From positions 1 to 62,564 of the forward strand of contig CAYGGG010000001.1 of NCBI GenBank assembly GCA_964349455.1: a stretch of 62,564 bases of DNA, given 5' to 3'. Below are positions 1-8,798 of the stretch, one piece after another. Under the pieces are notes generated by a model, which saw only the letters and a list, made by a program, of their open reading frames with translations, had not been told where the DNA came from and ran no database searches. The translations under genes and the position numbers were made by a program. Each line of letters opens with the position of its first letter. Within the stretch, counting starts at the first letter, position 1. The DNA comes from CSSED10-109M sp964349455 (GTDB lineage: Bacteria; Bacillota_I; Bacilli_A; RF39; UBA660).

Positions 1-28
1 ATACTACAATTTATACTAACTTATATTA

Positions 29-57
29 TTGACAAAAAAAAATATTCAACATATAAT
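29..57 (+). promoter_or_regulatory. Sigma-A type promoter of the first plus-strand gene
   Basis: A perfect TTGACA (29-34) and a perfect TATAAT (52-57) are separated by 17 bases, and an AGGAGG ribosome binding site follows at 68-73, seven bases before the ATG at 81. This is a textbook vegetative promoter. Confidence 0.85.
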
Positions 58-80
58 AATAGCGTATAGGAGGAATAATA

Positions 81-659
81 ATGTTAGAAAATAATAATGA
101 CACACAACCATTATTAAACAAGGATGGTAGCCGAAAGTATAATACATTAACTGATTTCATTGATAGGGCTTGGTTAGATACTAAACTAGTATATAACCTT
201 GGAGAAAACACAGACGAAATAGAACAAAAATTTAAAAAAGCATTTCTAGATCAAGTAAAAATCGATTTTGAAAGAGGAACAACAATACTTAATCACGTAC
301 ATGGCGAAGGTAGAGAAGAAGCCATTAACGAACAAATCAATTGGTTACAATTTGGCGCACCTAAAATTGAAGAAGATAAAATAACTGCCGAGATGACCCA
401 AAGAGAACTTGATTTTATAAGTAACGAGGAAAGCAATATCACACATGTTAGAATAGGATACGCTAGCGGTGGTAATAAACTAACCGGAAATTTAAAAGCT
501 GGAATAATTGCCGCAGGAATCAACGAAAAAGGCGAGCTTCCTTATCCTGATACAACAATGGAAAACCACACCACCCGTCCGTGTTACCTTTATGAATATA
601 TAGAATTACCACTAGACTATGAATTCACAGAAGAATTTGAAACTTCAAAACAAAGATAA
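81..659 (+). CDS. Hypothetical soluble protein, 192 aa
   Basis: The gene has a consensus promoter, a perfect AGGAGG at the right distance from ATG 81, and a strong terminator after the stop, so it is surely expressed as a single-gene unit. The product is hydrophilic and acidic, with no signal peptide or membrane segment, so it is probably cytoplasmic. I do not recognise a family. The middle (about residues 50-100) is rich in Glu, Lys and Gln and probably helical; the C-terminal half carries a Gly-rich stretch (IGYASGGNKLTGNLKAG) that may form a turn or loop region. It faces the heat shock operon tail to tail and shares its terminator. No function is proposed. Confidence 0.8.
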   Translation: MLENNNDTQPLLNKDGSRKYNTLTDFIDRAWLDTKLVYNLGENTDEIEQKFKKAFLDQVKIDFERGTTILNHVHGEGREEAINEQINWLQFGAPKIEEDKITAEMTQRELDFISNEESNITHVRIGYASGGNKLTGNLKAGIIAAGINEKGELPYPDTTMENHTTRPCYLYEYIELPLDYEFTEEFETSKQR

Positions 660-660
660 A

Positions 661-689
661 GAAAAAGGAATCACTTGATTCCTTTTTTT
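661..689. terminator. Bidirectional terminator
   Basis: AAAAAGGAATCA at 662-673 pairs perfectly with TGATTCCTTTTT at 676-687. The T-run serves the plus gene ending at 659, and the A-run serves dnaJ, whose TGA stop lies at 691-689 next to the stem. Confidence 0.85.
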
Positions 690-1777
690 CATAAATACTT
701 TTCGATTTTTTTGAACTCTGGTTCTTTTTTTAATTCAGTTCTTTCTAAATCACTAAAAATCTTTTTTTGATCACGATCAATTTGCTTAGGAATTACAACT
801 TTAATAACAACATACATATCACCCTTACCATAAGCATTAACCGAATTAACACCTTTATTTTTCAAACGATGCTTATCACCAGTTTCACTACCTGCTGGAA
901 TCGTTAACTTAACACTACCATCAATCGTTGGAATCTCTTTTTTAACCCCCAAAACCGCTTCTGAAATAGTAATTGGTAACTCCAAATAAATATCATTTCC
1001 TTCTCTTAAAAAAATTGGATGCTTTTTAACCTTAAACTCAATATACAAATCACCATTTGCACCACTACCAATATCACCTAATCCACTCATTCTCAGTTGA
1101 TTTCCAGTATCAATTCCTGCTGGAATTTTTACTTCGATTTTTTTCTTTTTTTTAACCTTACCAACTCCACTACAACTAGGACAAATTTTTTCAAACACTA
1201 GCCCCTGTCCTTCACAAGCAGAACAAACATTTCTCGTCGCAAAATTACCAAAAATAGTTCTTTGGTTCATCTCAACATAACCAGAACCGCCACAACTAGC
1301 ACATCTTTTTTCACCAAAACCACCAACCCCACTACACTCAGAACACTTCTCATTAGCCATCACTTCAATTTCTTTTTTAGCACCAAAAACAGCCTCCTCA
1401 AAAGAAATTTCCATCACCGTTAACATATCTCTTCCTTTTCTTGATCTACTAGTTCTTCCTCCAAAAAAATCAGAAAACCCACTCGCACCAAAAATATCAC
1501 CAAACATATCCGAAAAATCAAAACCAGAAAAATCAAAACCTGCACCATTACCACCAGCAAAAGCCGAATGACCATGTTGATCATACTGTGCTTTTCTTTT
1601 TTCATCACTTAAAACTGCATAAGCTTCTTGGGCTTCTTTGAATTTTTCGGCAGCTCCTACTTCCTTTGAAACATCAGGATGATATTTTTTAGCTAATTTT
1701 CGAAATGCACTTTTAATTTCTTCATTTGTTGCACTTTTTGAAACACCTAAAATTTCATAATAATCTCTTTTGCTCAT
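689..1777 (-). CDS. dnaJ: Chaperone protein DnaJ (Hsp40)
   Basis: Co-chaperone that delivers unfolded protein to DnaK and stimulates its ATPase. The J domain at the N-terminus has the HPD tripeptide (YHPDVS, about residues 32-37). It is followed by a Gly/Phe-rich linker, then four CxxCxGxG zinc-finger repeats (CSECSGVG, CASCGGSG, CSACEGQG, CPSCSGVG; about residues 143-205), then the C-terminal substrate domains. At 362 aa it is close to the usual length. The start has a GAAGGAG ribosome binding site. It is the last gene of hrcA-grpE-dnaK-dnaJ and ends in TGA directly before the terminator hairpin, which shows that TGA is a stop here. Confidence 0.97.
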   Translation of the reverse strand: MSKRDYYEILGVSKSATNEEIKSAFRKLAKKYHPDVSKEVGAAEKFKEAQEAYAVLSDEKRKAQYDQHGHSAFAGGNGAGFDFSGFDFSDMFGDIFGASGFSDFFGGRTSRSRKGRDMLTVMEISFEEAVFGAKKEIEVMANEKCSECSGVGGFGEKRCASCGGSGYVEMNQRTIFGNFATRNVCSACEGQGLVFEKICPSCSGVGKVKKKKKIEVKIPAGIDTGNQLRMSGLGDIGSGANGDLYIEFKVKKHPIFLREGNDIYLELPITISEAVLGVKKEIPTIDGSVKLTIPAGSETGDKHRLKNKGVNSVNAYGKGDMYVVIKVVIPKQIDRDQKKIFSDLERTELKKEPEFKKIEKYL

Positions 1778-1800
1778 CTTCTATCTCCTTCAATGAAGAA

Positions 1801-1816
1801 AAAGTCTTTCGACTTT
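1801..1816 (-). terminator. Small hairpin between dnaK and dnaJ
   Basis: On the minus strand AAAGTC and GACTTT enclose a GAAA tetraloop and are followed by a short pyrimidine stretch. It overlaps the dnaK stop codon. It may be a partial terminator or an mRNA processing/stability element that lowers DnaJ relative to DnaK; that role is inferred. Confidence 0.45.
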
Positions 1817-3633
1817 TACTTTTCTTCAAACTCCGCCTCAACCACTTTTTCTTCCTTATTTTCAGCTTCTTCTTCAGTTGGTGCTTCTTTTTGACTTTGC
1901 TTAGCTTGCTCCTCGTAAACCTTTGTCGCTAATTTCATCGCAACTTCATTTAGCTTCTCTTTTAACTCTTTAATTTTTTCTAACTCATTTTTCTCTAAAG
2001 CCTCTTTTAAAGACTTAGCCAATTCCTCAGCTTCAGTTTTATCTTTTTCATCAACCTTATCGCCTAAATCTTTAAGTGCTTTTTCTGTAGCAAACACTAA
2101 TTGCTCAGCCTCATTTCGTAAATCAGCTTCTTCTTTTTTCTTAGCATCAGCTTCTTTATTTTCTTCAGCTTCCTTAACCATTTTTTCAATCTCTTCTTCT
2201 GTTAAACTAGTCGTTGACGTAATCGTAATTGATTGTTCCTTATTAGTTCCTAAATCTTTCGCCTTAACATTAACAATTCCATTCGCATCAATATCAAAAG
2301 TAACCTCAATCTGCGGAATTCCTCTTGGTGCTGGTGGAATATCGGTTAACTGAAAGCGACCCAATGTTTTATTATTCGTTGCCATTGGTCTTTCACCCTG
2401 TAAAACATGGATGTCAACGGCGGGCTGGGAATCAACTGCTGTTGAAAAAACTTGACTCTTACTAGTTGGAATCGTCGTATTTCTTGAAATTAAAGTTGTC
2501 ATAACACTACCTAAAGTTTCAATCCCTAAAGAAAGCGGTGTTACATCAAGTAAAACAATATCATTAACATCACCCGCTAAAACAGCTCCTTGAATTGCTG
2601 CGCCTGCTGCAACCACTTCATCCGGATTAACCCCTTTACTAGCTTGTTTTCCTAATTCTTTTTCGACTAATTCAACCACTTTTGGAATTCTTGTCGAACC
2701 ACCAACCAAAATCACTTTATCAATATCTTTTTTAGTCAAATCAGCATCTTTTAAAGCTTTTCTAACCGGTTCTAAAGTAGCTTCCAATAAATCGTCTATT
2801 AACTCTTCAAACTTAGCTCGACTTAAACTCTTTTCAAAATGGATTGGACCATCATTACCTTGCGTAATAAATGGCAGCGAAATTTGCGTTGTTGTTACCC
2901 CACTTAATTCCTTTTTTGCTTTTTCAGCCGCATCCTTAATTCTTTGCAAGGCCATTTTGTCCTTTGCCAAATCAATTCCAACTTCTTTTTTAAATTCGGT
3001 GACCAAATAATCAATCACTCGTTGATCAAAATCATCACCACCTAGTCGATTATTACCACTTGTTGACTTTACTTCAAAAACACCATCACCTAGTTCCAAA
3101 ATTGAAACATCAAATGTACCACCACCCAAATCATAAACTAAAATCTTTTCTGATTTTTCTTGCTTATCAAGACCATAGGCCAATGCTGCTGCCGTTGGTT
3201 CATTAATAATTCGCTCAACTTCTAAACCGGCAATTTTGCCCGCGTTTTTAGTTGCTTGTCTTTCGGCATCATTAAAATATGCTGGTACCGTAATAACTGC
3301 TTTCTTAACTTCTGTTCCTAAATAACTTTCCGCTGTTTTTTTCAAATCAGCTAAAATCATGGCACTAATTTCCTCTGGGGTATAAGTTTTATCGCCAACC
3401 TTAATTTTCTCCTTTGTTCCCATCAATCTTTTAACTGAAGAAACCGTATTTGGATTAGTTACCATTTGTCTTTTAGCAGATTCCCCCACAAACTTTTCAT
3501 CATTTTTAAAAGCAACTACCGAAGGTGTTGTTCTACCCCCTTCTGGGTTAGCGATAATTTTGGCCTCGCCACCTTCAAACACAGCCACACAACTATTCGT
3601 TGTTCCTAAATCAATTCCGATAATTTTACTCAT
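1816..3633 (-). CDS. dnaK: Chaperone protein DnaK (Hsp70)
   Basis: ATP-dependent Hsp70 chaperone. The product is 605 aa, the normal length. The N-terminal actin-like ATPase begins with IGIDLGTTNSCVAV and contains the phosphate-binding segment DLGGGTFDVSILE and the adenosine-loop region VILVGGSTRIPKV. The substrate-binding domain (VTPLSLGIETLG) and an acidic Glu-rich C-terminal tail follow. Two further ATGs lie just upstream (up to 3642), but the ATG at 3633 has the best spacing from AAAGGA and matches the family's start. It lies between grpE and dnaJ in the HrcA-controlled operon. Confidence 0.98.
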   Translation of the reverse strand: MSKIIGIDLGTTNSCVAVFEGGEAKIIANPEGGRTTPSVVAFKNDEKFVGESAKRQMVTNPNTVSSVKRLMGTKEKIKVGDKTYTPEEISAMILADLKKTAESYLGTEVKKAVITVPAYFNDAERQATKNAGKIAGLEVERIINEPTAAALAYGLDKQEKSEKILVYDLGGGTFDVSILELGDGVFEVKSTSGNNRLGGDDFDQRVIDYLVTEFKKEVGIDLAKDKMALQRIKDAAEKAKKELSGVTTTQISLPFITQGNDGPIHFEKSLSRAKFEELIDDLLEATLEPVRKALKDADLTKKDIDKVILVGGSTRIPKVVELVEKELGKQASKGVNPDEVVAAGAAIQGAVLAGDVNDIVLLDVTPLSLGIETLGSVMTTLISRNTTIPTSKSQVFSTAVDSQPAVDIHVLQGERPMATNNKTLGRFQLTDIPPAPRGIPQIEVTFDIDANGIVNVKAKDLGTNKEQSITITSTTSLTEEEIEKMVKEAEENKEADAKKKEEADLRNEAEQLVFATEKALKDLGDKVDEKDKTEAEELAKSLKEALEKNELEKIKELKEKLNEVAMKLATKVYEEQAKQSQKEAPTEEEAENKEEKVVEAEFEEK

Positions 3634-3648
3634 TTTCATCATTCCTTT

Positions 3649-4107
3649 CTATTCGCTAATTTTTACCTTAGCTGGTCTTAAGACCCTTTCATTTAATAAA
3701 TATCCTTTTTGTAAAATTTCCACTACCATTCCTGGTTCAATACCATCAACTTTTTCCTTAATTAAAGCCTCATGGTAAATTGGATCAAATGGTTTATTAA
3801 TACCATCAATTTCTTTTAAATTAAAACTATATAAAGCGTTCATGAAATTGTGATAAATCATTTTATAGCCTTTCAAAAATTTAGATACCTCATCATCCAG
3901 ATTAGCATCATCCATTGCAACAGCACGCTCAAAGTCATCTAAAAACGGAAGTATTTCTTTAATTAAGTCGGCATTGGCCAAACAAACCATTTTCATAAAC
4001 TCTTCGTCTTTACGCTTGCGATAGTTAATTGCTTCTGCTTGTTGACGAATTAACTTATCCTCTAACTCGGCAATTTTTTCATTTAATTCATCTTTTTTCT
4101 TAGTCAT
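3649..4107 (-). CDS. grpE: Nucleotide exchange factor GrpE
   Basis: Nucleotide exchange factor for DnaK. The N-terminal third (about residues 1-45) is a charged coiled coil ending in RKRKDEE, as in the GrpE dimerisation helix. The family core follows: LPFLDDFERAV, then FDPIYHEAL and the C-terminal beta domain VVEILQKGYLLNERVLRPAKV. At 152 aa it is on the short side but complete. Its start overlaps the end of hrcA by eight bases and is preceded by GGAGG, so the two are translationally coupled. Confidence 0.95.
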   Translation of the reverse strand: MTKKKDELNEKIAELEDKLIRQQAEAINYRKRKDEEFMKMVCLANADLIKEILPFLDDFERAVAMDDANLDDEVSKFLKGYKMIYHNFMNALYSFNLKEIDGINKPFDPIYHEALIKEKVDGIEPGMVVEILQKGYLLNERVLRPAKVKISE

Positions 4108-5095
4108 CGTTTCCTCCTATATTTTCCTTAATATATTTCAACAAAGACAACACGCGATCATATTCCATTCTTTTTGGACCAATAATTGCAATCGTTCCTT
4201 TTTGACCACCAATCTGATAATTAGTTTTAATAATTCCAACATCATTATCAAATTCGCTCTCACTCCCAATATAAACCTTTATATCTTGATCATCAGTCTT
4301 AATCTTATTAATCAAGTCATAATCATCAAACTTTGTTAAAATTTCTCTTATTTTTTTAGTATCATTAAACTCTGGTTGAGCAAAAAATTTACTAGCGCCT
4401 TTTATTCTTATCTCTGGTTCAGTTACATCGCGAAATGCTTCATAAAAAGCCGAATATAATACTTCATGTTGTTTAATATATTTCTCAATTACTGGTTTTA
4501 TCTTAAACTCAAGCACCGAACCAACTTGATTAAGTGGTGTCCCAACAATCAAACGATTAATAATATCAACCGTTTTCTTAACCTCAGCCAAACTAATCGC
4601 TTCACTTAACAAAATATTCTTGTGCTCAACATACCCCTTATCAGTGATTAACAAAGCAACTAACTTATTTTCTGAAGTAGGTATGACCTCAACCTTAGCA
4701 ATTAAATTACTTGATGAGTCATCACCCAACACAACCGCTGTATAATTAGTCAAATCACTAACAATTTCCATGCTCTTGGTAATTACGTCATTTAAAGCAA
4801 GCGAATGATTATGAAAAATCGTTTGCAATTTTAACATGTCCTCTCCCGTTAACTCCTTTGGGCTCATAATATGATCAACATAATAACGATACCCCTTTTC
4901 ACTAGGAATTCTCCCCGAAGAAACATGCATTTTTTCAAGCATTCCTAATTCCTCTAAAAAAGCCATTTCGTTACGAATCGTTGCACTAGAACATTTTATC
5001 GCTTTGCAAATTGCATTTGATCCAATTGCTCTGGCTGATGAAATATATTCCTCAACAATCATTTTAAAAATCTTTTGTTGGCGGTTGCTTAACAT
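4100..5095 (-). CDS. hrcA: Heat-inducible transcription repressor HrcA
   Basis: Repressor that binds CIRCE operators and is kept active by the GroE chaperonin in characterised Bacilli. The N-terminal winged helix (SNRQQKIFKMIVEEYI, then SSATIRNEMAFLEELGML and HVSSGRIPSEKGYRYYVD, about residues 3-75) is typical, and GTIAIIGPKRMEYDRV near the C-terminus is the family signature. Length 331 aa is normal. It is the first gene of the operon and lies just behind a CIRCE-like inverted repeat that overlaps its promoter, so it should be autoregulated. The ribosome binding site is GGGAGG. Confidence 0.97.
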   Translation of the reverse strand: MLSNRQQKIFKMIVEEYISSARAIGSNAICKAIKCSSATIRNEMAFLEELGMLEKMHVSSGRIPSEKGYRYYVDHIMSPKELTGEDMLKLQTIFHNHSLALNDVITKSMEIVSDLTNYTAVVLGDDSSSNLIAKVEVIPTSENKLVALLITDKGYVEHKNILLSEAISLAEVKKTVDIINRLIVGTPLNQVGSVLEFKIKPVIEKYIKQHEVLYSAFYEAFRDVTEPEIRIKGASKFFAQPEFNDTKKIREILTKFDDYDLINKIKTDDQDIKVYIGSESEFDNDVGIIKTNYQIGGQKGTIAIIGPKRMEYDRVLSLLKYIKENIGGNDD

Positions 5096-5139
5096 AAAAT
5101 CGCCTCCCTTTAGCAGTCTGAAACTTCAAGCGCTATTTA

Positions 5140-5169
5140 ATTATAACATACCTTTTTTAGCAATGTCAA
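5140..5169 (-). promoter_or_regulatory. Promoter of the hrcA-grpE-dnaK-dnaJ operon
   Basis: On the minus strand TTGACA (5169-5164) and TATAAT (5145-5140) are 18 bases apart. The -35 box lies inside the CIRCE-like repeat, so HrcA binding would block polymerase. Confidence 0.8.
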
Positions 5170-5183
5170 CACCTAATTGCTAA
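5157..5183 (-). promoter_or_regulatory. CIRCE-like operator of hrcA
   Basis: TTAGCAAT (5157-5164) and ATTGCTAA (5176-5183) form a perfect 8-bp inverted repeat with the 27-bp, 9-N9-9 layout of CIRCE (consensus TTAGCACTC-N9-GAGTGCTAA). The inner arm bases differ from consensus, which may weaken binding and allow basal expression. Confidence 0.8.
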
Positions 5184-5200
5184 AAAACGAAAACAAAAAA

Positions 5201-5224
5201 AAAGATAAGAAATTTCTTATCTTT
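5201..5224 (-). terminator. Terminator of cdaA-ybbR
   Basis: A perfect 24-bp palindrome (AAAGATAAGAAA/TTTCTTATCTTT) is followed on the minus strand by a T-run. The ybbR stop codon lies inside the stem. Confidence 0.8.
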
Positions 5225-6551
5225 CAACAATCTTAATGTTTACTTTTCTCGTCTTTGGTGTGTAGTTAACACGTACATCAGTTCCCTCAACCTGAACATC
5301 AATCTCATATTCGCCAGCTTTTAAGCCCGCTAAATCTAAGAAGGCTCGAACATCATCAATATTAATCCCTTCTAACACTGAAGCAACCCCTTGTAATCCA
5401 ACGTTCACCTTAACATCAGCTTGCGAAACCGCCTGCACCGCAAGACCGGTTTCCAAATTACGATATTCAATATTAATACCTTTGATTTCTTGTTCAACCG
5501 CTTCGCCAAGTGATATTCCGACCGTTACCGAACTAATACTCAAAGCACGAACTCCCAAAGGTGCTCGCAAATCAACCTTAAATTCGCGGTCTTCAGCAAG
5601 ATTATTAACATCAATTTCCAGATCAATAAAATTAATTGCTTCAATAACATCTTCTGTTCCAAAAATTTCAACTCGCGTATCACTTAATTCAATTGCACTA
5701 ATTGCTTTACCAAAGCCAACCTTACCAATTGGTTTAACACGAATTGCCACTTCCTTACTTGGCGACTCAACTCGCATTGAAGCATCAACCCGCTCTGGTT
5801 CAATTTCTACCTGAACAATTTGTCCATTACTATCATAAGCAACAATTGGCACCCCTTTTAAAACAACATCACCAATATCCGTGCTAGCTAAATTTTTTAA
5901 ATCAACCAACGCCTTTACCACTGCCACTTCATTTAAATCTTTTTCCGCACCCTTTACAATTACCGTATCAGCCGATACTTTTAAATTACTAATTACCAAT
6001 CGCTCTGATAACACATCTTGATTTAACACATCAACCGATAATGGTTTAATCTCAGAAACCTTTGGATAAATTACAACCGTTGCAACTGATGGATTAACAC
6101 TATGGGTAATTGATGGTAACGCTTGCTTATATTCAATACTAACCCGATGCGTTCCCGGCAAAAGCCCCGTCAAATCAATTGTCACTTTATGATTTGATGC
6201 CTGCTTTGCAAACATTAACTCTGAGCGTCTTCCAATTAACGTTAAATCAACTTTCTCTGGGATCCCCTCAATCACATAAGCCTCTTCATTATAAACAACA
6301 TCAATCGTTAAATCAGAAATAATTTCTGCCGAACTTTCGGTATAAACAATTAATTTCTGGTCAATTACAATAAAAACCAAAATTGAAATTGCAAGCGAAA
6401 TAAATATTAGCGTAGATTTCATCAACAACCAATTTTCAAAAAGTTTCGTAAAACCAGAAAACATTTTATTAACACTGTAAATTGCTTTCCCAATTGGCGT
6501 AATAATTATTTTTTCAAAAACAGATATTATCATTTTAAATATCATTTTCAT
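5217..6551 (-). CDS. ybbR: YbbR-domain protein, regulator of CdaA
   Basis: Single-pass membrane protein with extracytoplasmic YbbR repeats; in Bacilli (YbbR/CdaR) it binds and modulates the diadenylate cyclase CdaA. A short cytoplasmic N-terminus is followed by a transmembrane helix (STLIFISLAISILVFIVI) and then about four repeated beta-rich YbbR domains, recognisable by recurring segments such as KPLSVDVLNQD, VAIRVKPIGK and the GLQGV segment. I place the start at ATG 6551, inside the end of cdaA behind a GGTGAT; ATGs at 6545 and 6533 are alternatives. The overlap of about 17 bases with cdaA shows coupling. Confidence 0.88.
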   Translation of the reverse strand: MKMIFKMIISVFEKIIITPIGKAIYSVNKMFSGFTKLFENWLLMKSTLIFISLAISILVFIVIDQKLIVYTESSAEIISDLTIDVVYNEEAYVIEGIPEKVDLTLIGRRSELMFAKQASNHKVTIDLTGLLPGTHRVSIEYKQALPSITHSVNPSVATVVIYPKVSEIKPLSVDVLNQDVLSERLVISNLKVSADTVIVKGAEKDLNEVAVVKALVDLKNLASTDIGDVVLKGVPIVAYDSNGQIVQVEIEPERVDASMRVESPSKEVAIRVKPIGKVGFGKAISAIELSDTRVEIFGTEDVIEAINFIDLEIDVNNLAEDREFKVDLRAPLGVRALSISSVTVGISLGEAVEQEIKGINIEYRNLETGLAVQAVSQADVKVNVGLQGVASVLEGINIDDVRAFLDLAGLKAGEYEIDVQVEGTDVRVNYTPKTRKVNIKIVER

Positions 6552-7356
6552 CTTTATCACCATCTTCATCGTCAACCTCAATCGCCATTTTTTTTGGTTG
6601 AAGTTCCTCTAATAATATTAACTTTAATTCATCAATCGTTAAATTATAACGTAATTCCGAATCAATTGCAACTGAAACACGCCCTGTTTCTTCAGAAACA
6701 ATCAAAGCTAAACAATCAGTTTCCTCAGCAATTCCCAAAGCCGCTCGATGCCTCGTTCCAAGTCGTTTACTAATTTTTAAGTTGTCACTTGTCGGAAACA
6801 CAGCCCCAGCCGAAATAATTTTATCACCTTGAAGAATTACACCACCATCATGCAATGGATTATCTGGGAAAAAGATTGCAACTAGCAAATCGCTTGATAT
6901 ATCAGCATATATTTTTTTTGATTTTCCAATATATTCACCCAACGAAACATCTTTTTCAATCACAATCAAAGCACCTATCATATCCTTTTTTAATATTGAA
7001 ATCGCCTGAACAATCTCATAAACCATTCTTTCTCGCTCATCAATCGATAAAACTTTGTGCCGTCCTAAAAATTGACTTCGACCAATTTGTTCCAAAAAAT
7101 TTCTAATTTCTGGTTGAAAAATAATAATTAAGGCCAGCGGTCCCCACATAATCATATAATCAATAACATAAGCCGTTGCCACCAAATTAAAAAGATCACT
7201 AACAATTTTTAAAAACAAAACAAAAATTATTCCTTTAAAAAGCAATAGCATTCGCACATTATTTCGCAAGTTTTTCATTAAATAGTAAAAAACAAGCCAT
7301 AAAATCGCTACATCTAAAATCTTTATCATCATCATTACAATACTATTAAGTGTCAT
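6535..7356 (-). CDS. cdaA: Diadenylate cyclase CdaA (c-di-AMP synthase)
   Basis: Makes cyclic di-AMP from two ATP; the second messenger controls potassium and osmolyte transport and cell wall homeostasis. Three N-terminal membrane helices (about residues 8-80) are followed by the DAC domain with both catalytic motifs, DNPLHDGGV (about residues 165-173) and GTRHRAALG (about 200-208). The C-terminus is acidic. The start at ATG 7356 has GGAGGGG just upstream; a TTG at 7368 is open but less likely. It is coupled to ybbR; glmM, the usual third gene, is absent from the window. Confidence 0.95.
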   Translation of the reverse strand: MTLNSIVMMMIKILDVAILWLVFYYLMKNLRNNVRMLLLFKGIIFVLFLKIVSDLFNLVATAYVIDYMIMWGPLALIIIFQPEIRNFLEQIGRSQFLGRHKVLSIDERERMVYEIVQAISILKKDMIGALIVIEKDVSLGEYIGKSKKIYADISSDLLVAIFFPDNPLHDGGVILQGDKIISAGAVFPTSDNLKISKRLGTRHRAALGIAEETDCLALIVSEETGRVSVAIDSELRYNLTIDELKLILLEELQPKKMAIEVDDEDGDKDENDI

Positions 7357-7399
7357 TTTCCCCTCCAATTAACATAATCATTATAACATACAAAAAGAC

Positions 7400-7432
7400 A
7401 AAAAAAAACACTTTCAAATGAAAGTCTTTTTA
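7400..7432 (-). terminator. Terminator after the small membrane protein gene
   Basis: On the minus strand ACTTTC-ATTT-GAAAGT, extended by flanking A/T pairs, is followed by nine T. It separates the gene ending at 7430 from cdaA. Confidence 0.75.
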
Positions 7433-7771
7433 AAATTTCCAAACATCCTCTTCATCACTTGTTTCTTCAACCTTGGGTTCCTTTTTTTCCTCTTTAGCAA
7501 TTTGTTCAATATCAATTTGTTCAGTTTTACTTAAATCGACTTCACTAATCTCTTCTTCAACAATTTCGCTATTATCACTTTGAATCACACCAGCCTCTTC
7601 AATTTCAGTAACTTCTAAATCAGGATTACTTCGTCGCGTTTTCTTATCAACACTTCCCTGACCAAAATTTGTTTTTTCAGCAAAATAACCAATAAATGCC
7701 ATTAAAGCAACAATACCGCCAGTTAAAACCCACGTTAAATTATCTTTTACAAAACTAATTGCTTGATCCAT
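7430..7771 (-). CDS. Small single-pass membrane protein with acidic tail
   Basis: About 113 aa. A hydrophobic helix near the N-terminus (LTWVLTGGIVALMAFIGYFA) is followed by a basic patch (KKTRRSN) and a long Glu/Asp-rich, low-complexity tail ending EEDVWKF. The basic residues after the helix suggest that the tail is cytoplasmic. I do not recognise a family. I choose ATG 7771, six to seven bases after GGGGTG; a GTG at 7780 is also open. It sits alone between terminator 7400-7432 and trmL, upstream of cdaA. Function unknown. Confidence 0.75.
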   Translation of the reverse strand: MDQAISFVKDNLTWVLTGGIVALMAFIGYFAEKTNFGQGSVDKKTRRSNPDLEVTEIEEAGVIQSDNSEIVEEEISEVDLSKTEQIDIEQIAKEEKKEPKVEETSDEEDVWKF

Positions 7772-7832
7772 ATCTTTCACCCCAATATATTCTACATATC
7801 ATCATATCACTATTTTTTTATTTTTTCAACAT

Positions 7833-8327
7833 TTAATTTAAAAAATCAATTCCTTTATGAATATCATAACCGATTAAACCTGAAAACGATAATTGACGCA
7901 TCGCTTCATATGCAACAATCGCCACCGAATTAGCTAAATTCAACGATCTCACCTTATCAGTTGTTGGAATTCGAAAACAATTCTCAAGATTATTTTTTAG
8001 AATTTCCTTATCAATTCCAGTGCTTTCTTTTCCAAAAATCAAATAATAATTTTCAGTTTCATCAAAGAGGAATTGACAATAATCTTTTGTTGCATATCTA
8101 GTATAAAACAAATATATTCCTTTATTATTAACCTTAAAATCCAAAAAATCATCATAAACAAGATAATCTAAACTATCAGTATAATTAACAGCTGCTCGCT
8201 TTGTTTGACTTAACGCAAATCCAAACGGCTTAATTAAATGTAATCTTGCGCCAATTGCTACACAAGTACGCATAATATTGCCCGTGTTTTGAGGGATTTC
8301 CGGTTCAAACAACACAACATTAATCAA
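7833..8327 (-). CDS. trmL: tRNA (cytidine/uridine-2'-O-)-methyltransferase TrmL
   Basis: SPOUT-family enzyme that 2'-O-methylates the wobble base (position 34) of leucine tRNAs. The product begins INVVLFEPEIPQNTGNIMRT, the family start; the knotted SAM site is seen in LIFGKESTGID and RSLNLANSVAIVAYEA. The open frame extends upstream to 8444, but that part overlaps the preceding gene and looks like a shadow. TTG 8327 lies seven bases after AAAGGGG and gives 164 aa, the normal size. It is the last gene of a four-gene operon and overlaps the upstream gene by eight bases. Confidence 0.92.
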   Translation of the reverse strand: MINVVLFEPEIPQNTGNIMRTCVAIGARLHLIKPFGFALSQTKRAAVNYTDSLDYLVYDDFLDFKVNNKGIYLFYTRYATKDYCQFLFDETENYYLIFGKESTGIDKEILKNNLENCFRIPTTDKVRSLNLANSVAIVAYEAMRQLSFSGLIGYDIHKGIDFLN

Positions 8328-8787
8328 TATTATACCCCTTTGTTTCAATAAAATTACGCAATCCTTCAATATCCCGATCAAACAAACTATACTTATTTTC
8401 AACAAGAAAATCATGCACAAACAAAACATAATCATTTTGATCAATCTCGTGGTCTATTAATGCTTTGATCTTCTCTTTATCCTTTTCACTCAAATCTAAT
8501 CGGTTAATATAAATCACTTCATTCAAAATATTTTGTTGTGCAAAAAGATTAACCACCTCTAGCATAAAATCCTTTTCTTGTTTTTTATCAGTAAAAATAA
8601 TAATGACATCTGGCGTTTCCAAAAGAAAATCATCTAAATTAGCAACTTTCACTTCTGGAACTAAGTTATCAATAAAACTCTCTTCTTCAACTTTTTTTTC
8701 GGCTTCACTGTATTCTTTAATCAAAAATAAAGTTAACCAAACAAACCCAATTGAAATAATGCCTAACAACAAATAATTTTTCACCAA
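8320..8787 (-). CDS. Membrane-anchored protein, 155 aa, unknown
   Basis: An N-terminal membrane helix (about residues 5-22, YLLLGIISIGFVWLTLFLI) is followed by a soluble domain with alternating strands and helices (DVIIIFTDKKQEKD, NEVIYINRLDLSE, NDYVLFVHDFL). The pattern recalls a thioredoxin-like or Rossmann-like alpha/beta fold, but no CxxC motif is present. It lies between the ClpB-like ATPase gene (11 bases upstream) and trmL (overlapping), so it is in that operon. I do not recognise the family; a partner role with the ATPase is only a guess from context. Confidence 0.75.
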   Translation of the reverse strand: MVKNYLLLGIISIGFVWLTLFLIKEYSEAEKKVEEESFIDNLVPEVKVANLDDFLLETPDVIIIFTDKKQEKDFMLEVVNLFAQQNILNEVIYINRLDLSEKDKEKIKALIDHEIDQNDYVLFVHDFLVENKYSLFDRDIEGLRNFIETKGYNID

Positions 8788-8798
8788 ACACCTCTTTT

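Noticed and set aside
689..1777. AGG as methionine, a reassignment described for some uncultured Bacilli
   Set aside because: I could not find a conserved Met position carrying AGG; visible AGG and CGG codons (for example in ValS and the HD gene) fit Arg.
5201..5224. Long perfect palindrome as a protein-binding operator
   Set aside because: It overlaps the ybbR stop and is followed by a T-run on the minus strand; terminator is the simpler reading.
5482..5814. Plus-strand frame of 110 codons opposite ybbR, and similar antisense frames opposite dnaK, valS and others
   Set aside because: They lie inside well-supported genes, lack ribosome binding sites and have no family features.
8327..8444. 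Longer TrmL starting at 8444
   Set aside because: This part lies over the upstream gene in another frame, is hydrophobic nonsense for TrmL, and TTG 8327 has a good ribosome binding site.
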